Positions 58,181 through 64,000 of a stretch of DNA of 64,000 nucleotides are shown here, piece after piece. This DNA comes from Isoetes taiwanensis (lineage: Eukaryota > Streptophyta > Lycopodiopsida > Isoetales > Isoetaceae). Below the pieces are notes generated by a model. That model searched no databases. It was given only the letters and a program-made list of their open reading frames with translations, and was not told the origin of the DNA. The position numbers were made by a program, and so were the translations under genes. The stretch lies in NCBI GenBank assembly GCA_021234155.1, contig JAJEKV010000544.1, positions 87,857 to 151,856 on the forward strand. The letters are read 5' to 3'. Each line of letters begins with the position of its first letter. The stretch's first letter is position 1.

Positions 58181-59478
58181 GGAACGACAAGCCTTAAGAG
58201 CGAGCACGGCGAGAGCTCACCCCAGACGGAATGGAATGGAGCGGAACTTTGAAAAACCACTTAAAATGATCGAAACATTGGAATCTATCAAAATATTATC
58301 ACGCAAACACAATATTTCTGACAACAAATTCTTAAAATGCATATAATGTAGGCTGTTCTATTCCTTGTTCTGGAAATTCAGAATGGGTTCGTCTATTTTT
58401 CAAAGGTCACAAAACTTGTGCTTAGATTGAATGAATCTTAGAAGCATTATTTGAAAATCGATTGGAGTAGAAGCTTTTCAAGAAGCGGCAAACGCTTATA
58501 CAAATCCCACTACTCCAAAATGAAATGACAAAATTCTTATCTGCTAAAATCATGCTAAAATCTTCTTGGCGGAAATCCTGCTGCTGGAAGTGTGGAAGAA
58601 GTGCATTTCACTTCGAAATTCGCATTTCATACGAAAGCCATTCGGATCATTTTAGTTTTAGATCCCAATTTAGGTCTCCCAAGAATCGGATGCCTTATTT
58701 TTTTTGGCGGTCAAATTAGGATATGGCGTTCTTGCACGAGAGAACGACTTAAATTTTGAGGCAGAAACCCGGCTGCTGAGCGGCATTCTTGCCAACAAAG
58801 AAAGAGCCCTAAATTTGAGCGGGAACCACGGCACACCGCAAAGGAAAACTTTCCAACCGTTCTGCCATTCTAATGGCATGGAATGCCGTTCTATGCTAAC
58901 TATGCCCTTGACCTGCTCGGGCTGCGTTTATGGTGGCGATGGTGCCTTTCGGCTATTGGTCTTGACCCTTCTCGATATGGTACTATTACGCTCATTTGCA
59001 AGGCCTTAATGGCGGCGGCTCGAGGGATCACGGATGATATTGCCGTGCCCACAATCGATGGTGGTGTTGGGCTTCGCATTCCAGCTATGTGATTCGAGAT
59101 TGACACACCATCTTCAAGGTTTCGCCGGGTTGAGATTATAAGATTCAATCCTCGGTAGTCGGCGGGTTTTCTATGTCCATTGTGAGTTCCTTCCTAGAAT
59201 GCATTTTGGTTTCTTCACTTTGCCTACTCCAATCTATGTCCCTCCCTTTGATTACTCCAATCTCCATCCTACTTGCGGTACTTGTTATCTTCTCCTCAGC
59301 ATCGTATTGTAGACGACTCTTTTTTGTTTTTGTTTTGAGGCTTTTGTGCTGATGTATATATTGAATTTTACGCGAACTTTCTAGTTCTTAATTACCCATT
59401 ATACCACAACTGCCAGCACATCTACATTGCTTTATTTGGTTATTACATTAAACGACTTGGGGTAGGATCACAACTACC

Positions 59479-59830
59479 GTTATGTTATGTTAAAATTTAA
59501 CTTTTTAGCACCTTACCCCTTATGACTAAATTACTTTGCAATTCCCACCAATTGTTATGTTAAATTTTTAATATAATGGATTTGATTAAAAAAAAAAAAA
59601 TGCATTCACATATACAAATAGTTAAGTTAATTTACTAACATGACGAATTTAGTTAAAAAGAGGTTCACGCCAATAATTATGTTAATGGATTTTATTAAAA
59701 TTAGGTTCACACATAAGTGGTGAGCGAAAAAGAAAATTTAACCGTCTTGAGTGTCCTCTCAGGGAGGGGTTAACATTTGCACTACAACTGTTAATTTTTT
59801 TAAAGAAATTGTTAAATTTTAACATAACGG
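59479..59830. repeat. MITE-like segment with inverted ends
   Basis: CCGTTATG(TTATG)TTAAAATTTAAC at 59479-59503 is the reverse complement of GTTAAATTTTAACATAACGG at 59811-59830, apart from a 5-base insertion. About 305 bp separate them. The interior repeats GTTATGTTAA and GGATTT(G/T)ATTAAAA motifs. AT-rich sequence makes chance matches easier, but a 20-base perfect match is unlikely by chance. Confidence 0.55.
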
Positions 59831-60009
59831 AATCATGTGTGAACTCTAACTTTAATCAAGTAAATCCATTAAAAATGAACCCCCTTAATTGCCATTACGG
59901 GCCTAATGGAAATTTTAACCATGGCATGGTAACCTATTTTTTTAACTTAATTGAATTTAACCCCTGGTAGTGAACCCACCCTTAGTCTCCCTTCTTCCCA
60001 GGAGGAGGG

Positions 60010-60260
60010 TGCCCTTCTTTCACCCACTTCCCTTCAATGGCCCACTTTTTGCCTTAATGGCCCGTTTTGCCTTTGATACCTCACTTTTGCCCTTTAATAG
60101 CGCGCCTTTGCCTTTTAATAGCCCTTAAGAACTATTAAAAATTGACCTAAATGCATGGTCTATTGATGGGCACTTGTAATCTAATGAAGGTCAATTGTGA
60201 GTTTTGTGGTCTATGGAAGGGCTTTTGGTGGTCCATTGAATGGCATTTGTGGGTCTATTA
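60010..60260. repeat. GGCCC/TTTTGCC minirepeat cluster with inverted half
   Basis: Units of about 20-27 bp with (T)TTTGCC(CTT)TAATGGCCC repeat four to five times between about 60030 and 60125. From about 60160 to 60260 related units appear in the opposite orientation (GGGC(A/T)(C/T)TT, GGTCTATTGA, GGTCCATTGAATGGC). The cluster could fold into a branched hairpin. Confidence 0.6.
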
Positions 60261-62324
60261 GGTGTCAAAATTACCATACAACTTAAAATCTTTATAGCAA
60301 CCTTCAATTTGTTTAAACGACTTCGTGTTTAGTATCAATTGAAAGCTAAATTTTTGTTATATTAAAATAGGAGATTCAAAAAAAATAAAGCCATTATAAT
60401 AAAGTTTTTTTCGCTTAAAGGGGTAGGTTTATGGGCACCCTCTCCTATTCATTTTACGCTATCAACATTATTGCATATCGCTTATTTTCTCTTATTATCA
60501 AATTGTGGCCATCGATTTCCATAATATTCCCATGTATATTCTCTCCCATGCATTATGCATCGTCCATAAAATCTGTGATGGGGTCAAACTCCCTTTTCCA
60601 CCTCAGGATATGATTATGTAACCATTGTTGAAAGTCAATATGGAGCGGTATTACTTTCACATAGCGCTTCCTAAGAGGCTTTGAACCCTTGCCACACGGC
60701 AAAGCACGAAAAACAAACTTTCTTGAAAACAAACTTCTTCAAAGCTAGTACACATATGGCGTAATTTCGAATGATGCAAAACAAGCCCTATTGTACATGA
60801 GGGCCTCTTCTCCTCCGCTCTTCTCCTCCACCGAATCACGGGGTTCCATAGGATGAAATTCAAATGTTCAATGGCATCTGCTTGGTCTCTCCGAAGAGTT
60901 GCCATGAATAACCATGCAAGAAAAACTACGGATATATATAATAATATAAGATAATACCAAGTACAAAGCCTCGGGCACATTCTTACTTGGAATGTGTTTC
61001 ACTCCTGAGAACCCCCCGCAACAAAGGCACGGGACATAACAATATAAGAAAATGCTTACTACATATATTTATTTAGCGAATCCCTCTCAACGTTGCAAGC
61101 AATGTGGAAAGTTTAATGTGACACACCAAAGCTCAAATCAAACTAACATAATGAGCATTATTCGGACCCAAGCCTTGCAACAATAGAACAAAAACCACGT
61201 CACCATAAGCGAAAATGCAAAGGCCAAAAGCTTGAAATGATTATCTCCTCGTATCATTCCTCGGAGCAAAGTATTTGTGCTAAGGGGGCTACATATCTTT
61301 TTGAAACCCAAGAATCTACTTCTTGATCAATGTAAACCCAAGCTCTATAATACTACATATCACATCGCTAACACATCGATTAGCGCTCAATCAGGGGGTT
61401 TGAAATGTAGATTCACAGAGACTCATATCTATTTGATACCAATTGTCAAACCTAAAGATTTTGGGGGGGCTCATAGACGCAAAGCGAAATGGGCCCCGCC
61501 AAGAAATATGAAAGAGGCTTAAATTATGCAAATAATATAATGTCCAAACTTAACAAACTTCAGGTTTGAATTACTGCTGCAAAATGGCATTTCATGCCCG
61601 CTGCGCATCTGATCTAATCAATCGAATTTGCCCACTGGATCGGAAAAATCAATCTAGTTCCCACCGTTTTTGGGCTATGTTTTGGACCTCTTATTCGTCG
61701 CGGAGACTACTACTGCGGAATGCGATTCGGTGGCGGCAACCACAAACATGAGAATGCCGTGATGAGAATTTACGAAGCTTGCATTTGGAAACGTCGCCCT
61801 ATTTTTGGCAACCGGACCAAACATACCGCGATCTTTGTTGCCAAGCATTGAGAAATCTTCAATAAGGCTATTCCTTTAACATCAAAAAAGAACCGAGCCG
61901 TGCAACCAATGGACATGCCGTTGCCATCGCACAACACACCATGTGGCTTTCACATGATAAACCCTAGGTTTCCTTCTATATTAAGTTCTCTCACACAAAT
62001 CAGATTCCACTATCCACCATCAGCTTTCTACGTATAAACATACCAATACTTACCTAAAACCATTACAAATCTTAGGTTACAAAATACCTTTTCCACAACT
62101 TTTGAACCTTATTGTTGTTCTAACTTAGTTTAAACTTGGTTTAGAGGGCAACCCCATGTTGCTTTAGCAACTTGTTAAGGTTAGCATCATAACACATACC
62201 ACTGGACACCATTTGCCAACCATAAAATCGACAAGTCACACTTTCCCAAAGTTGAATATGTTTTAAAACACCCAACAATTTCTTCTTTCCTTATCCAAAT
62301 GTCCACGATTTATTCCAGCCTACC

Positions 62325-63117
62325 ATGGCTAAGAAGGTCCTGGTAGTCGGGAGTAGCAGCGGCGTCGGCCTTGAGGTAAACTTCATTTTAAAAGGAAACT
62401 TCCACACACATAAACGGTAAATCAGACAGTATGGTGCTCAGTCTTTTTTGTTTTTTTTGGACAGGTGACAAAGCAACTTCTTGCTCTCGCAGACAAATTT
62501 GAAGTCTATGCTCTTGTTAGAAATCAAGAGAGAGCTGCCAAAGCAATTGGTATCTACTATTATAAATCTAGCACCATGTTCTATGTTGATGTTATAATAA
62601 ATGATCCAATCTGATGGTAAATCGATTGATCCATGTCAGGTGATGGAACATCAAATGTGAACTTTATCAATGGGGATGTTAAGTCTGAAACATTGCTGCC
62701 TGCCTGTCAAGGTATGGATGCTGTTGTCTGCAATTGGAGCAAGGGCAGGATGGCGGTTACCTGGTTTCAATCAACAGACTCCAAAAATGTAGATTATGTT
62801 GGAGTAAAACACCTGGCTGAAGCAGCTTTTCTCTGCCAAGGTACTAAACACTTGGTTCAGTGAAGATTATGGCATCCAATAATGTAAAAAGTTACTATTT
62901 TGATTTTATAATGGCCACTGCATGCATGCTCGCTTTCTTACCTTGACAATTTACTGCATTTGTAGGCTATTTCTTAATAAGTTTTCTAATACAGTTGTGT
63001 TGAACAGGTTCCAACGTTTGTACTTGTCTCTTCAATGTTTGTAACAAGACCATTTTCCTTTGTTGGACTTCTCTATTGAATACACTCTTTGGTCACGTAC
63101 TTGTGTGGAAATTCAAG
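62325..63117 (+). pseudogene. Atypical short-chain dehydrogenase (NAD(P)-binding Rossmann) gene, 5' part, frame disturbed
   Basis: Exon 1 (62325-62375) encodes MAKKVLVVGSSSGVGLE, a beta-strand plus Gly-rich dinucleotide-binding loop. Exon 2 (62465-62549) gives VTKQLLALADKFEVYALVRN, then QERAAKAI. Exon 3 (62640-62840) gives GDGTSNVNFINGDVKSETLL with GMDAVVCN and NVDYVGVKHLAEAAFLC, the (GD), (A-V) and YxGVKHLxxAA landmarks of the atypical SDR (NmrA-like) family. Exon 4 (63008-63117) encodes VPTFVLVSSMFVTRPFSFVG in one frame and LNTLFGHVLVWKFK in another; splicing from exon 3 enters neither homologous frame until LNTLFG. Downstream exons (the VRPG region) were not found before the window ends. 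Either two compensating indels occurred or the gene is a pseudogene. Plant relatives act on varied substrates, often in chloroplasts. Confidence 0.7.
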
Positions 63118-63610
63118 GTATCTTTCATTGACACGTGTTAGAGTACTGAAAAACATATTGCATGCATCTAGATCAAAGATTCAAGAAGCAACTAGCCCTT
63201 AGAAGGCATTAGGTTAATTTGGTATAGAAACGTTGGTTGCAGGTATTGAGATACACATATGCAGACTGTATGCCATATGCCCGAATAAATGCAAAGGCAT
63301 TACCATTTGTCATTTGGGGCAGTAAGCATTAATTTGCTGTGTTTTGTGGACGACAGCTGGCTGTATAAGCTGGTATTTTGTACTATGTTGTGATTTCAAC
63401 TAAGCCTATTAGCCTTTCAAAGCCTGAAATTTGTGTCACTATTATTGGGCTGGTACATATTAGAAGTCTGCCATATCATGATGGCCAGCCGGTGATTTTC
63501 AGAAGGCAGTATTTGTATCATGTTCAATGCTCTTGTCCCTCCTTAATAGATCAATTTTGTCATATCACATCGGCGGCATCCCATAAGACATGTGACAATC
63601 CTCTAAATGT
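63118..63610. other. Downstream of the Rossmann gene, no exon recognised
   Basis: An acceptor-like GTTGCAG at 63235-63241 precedes a frame with no match to the expected SDR C-terminus. No other feature is seen. Confidence 0.35.
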
Positions 63611-63690
63611 CCCTATTGAGACTTGAACCTGAGCTCATGGTTGCTAGCCCAATAGACTAGATAGGAGAGGACCAGTAACCAGTCTCATCT
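63611..63690 (-). repeat. Possible tRNA-derived (SINE-like) promoter with A and B boxes
   Basis: On the minus strand TAGTCTATTGG fits the pol III A-box consensus (TRGYNNANNGG), and 19 bases later GGTTCAAGTC fits the B box (GWTCRANNC). This spacing is shorter than in a normal tRNA. The GAGCTCAGGTTCAAGTCTC stretch resembles the 5' region of plant Au-like SINEs. No 3' tail was identified, and it is not a functional tRNA gene because no cloverleaf can be drawn. Confidence 0.35.
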
Positions 63691-64000
63691 CTTCTGTTAA
63701 GTGGATACCTTGGTCCATCTACAAGTAGTAGCTGAATCAGATTGGATGGTACATTTTACTGATTATATTACTTTTCAAATAGCTTATAATTTCACCCCGT
63801 TTTATTACCAGCAACAGAATGCAGTAAATCAGTATCAGCCATATGCTAGGAGGGCTGTCATCATCATGCATCGGCTGCCTTGAATCGATAGCAGTGCTTC
63901 CCGTTATATTGCTTTCTGTAGCTTATAGCTATCCCCTAGTTATTCATTGAGTTGTAACATATCCAAATCTGTTCCTAATTCATTCTCTTCTGTGGTGCAT
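63691..64000. other. Window end, no feature recognised
   Basis: Only short frames, none with known domains. Further exons of the Rossmann gene, if they exist, could lie here or beyond, but I could not match any. Confidence 0.4.

Larger units (their letters stand above)
58181..62324. other. Intergenic; repeats, no supported gene
   Basis: Frames at 58704-59092 (plus), 60657-60980 (minus) and 61277-61751 (plus) carry no recognisable domain. Distinct structures are the inverted repeat at 59479-59830 and the minirepeat cluster at 60010-60260. The stretch 61900-62100 upstream of the Rossmann gene is a plausible promoter and 5' UTR, with ATATTAAG near 61978. Confidence 0.45.

Noticed and set aside
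58160-58896. Inverted 11-12-bp match (GCATAGAACGG / CCGTTCTATGC) that might be transposon ends
   Set aside because: The match is short, does not extend, and no target duplication flanks it.
60657-60980. 107-codon minus-strand frame with Arg-rich segment
   Set aside because: No recognisable domain or splice context. It could be a chance frame.

Overview
This window is eukaryotic nuclear DNA from a land plant. It is AT-rich, its genes are split by short GT-AG introns, ribosomal-protein and TauE/SafE exons match plant homologues, and most of the rest is decayed transposable elements. The mix of degraded elements suggests a large-genome seed-free plant, most likely a fern: an L1-type LINE with a DUF4283-like ORF1, a DUF7869-like element, a DIRS-like tyrosine-recombinase retroelement, a ParB-fold ORF and a short-LTR Ty1/copia element. 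A lycophyte, bryophyte or gymnosperm cannot be excluded from sequence alone.

Two genes look intact. One is a four-exon gene for the acidic ribosomal stalk protein P1 (4151-4738, +, 112 residues) with a telo-box in its promoter. The other is a twelve-exon gene for a TauE/SafE-family membrane transporter (43234-45640, +, 467 residues), which I reconstructed with all splice phases closing. Near the right edge a Rossmann-fold NAD(P)-binding gene (62325-63117, +) is incomplete and shifts out of frame in its fourth exon.

Several other genes survive only as fragments: a DREB/ERF transcription factor (1500-2009, -), importin alpha (about 7630-8240, +), a hydroxyproline-rich glycoprotein of the At1g76660 type (21912-22770, -), and the 5' half of D-glycerate 3-kinase (31318-32470, +). 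The glycerate kinase fragment lies inside a 3486-bp element (30414-33899) with perfect 15-bp terminal inverted repeats and a perfect 8-bp target duplication. That makes it a gene-capturing, Pack-type DNA transposon, the most striking structure in the window.

Layout: 1-8340 holds P1 and gene relics. 8370-14260 is a nearly full-length but broken LINE. 14264-16650 is a DUF7869-like element. 16650-25500 contains small repeats and minus-strand gene fragments. 28100-35720 has a family of long imperfect hairpins with adjoining minisatellites, with the Pack-type element between copies. 37600-38000 is simple sequence. 38280-40460 is a second LINE relic. 40728-42000 is a ParB-like minus-strand gene. 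42398-42509 is a nested palindrome. 43234-45640 is the TauE gene. 47640-48480 is a minus-strand LINE tail. 50415-54837 is a Ty1/copia element with both LTRs and an internal (TCA)n tract. 55540-58180 is a DIRS-like relic. 58180-62324 is repeats. The window ends with the Rossmann gene and a possible tRNA-derived repeat.
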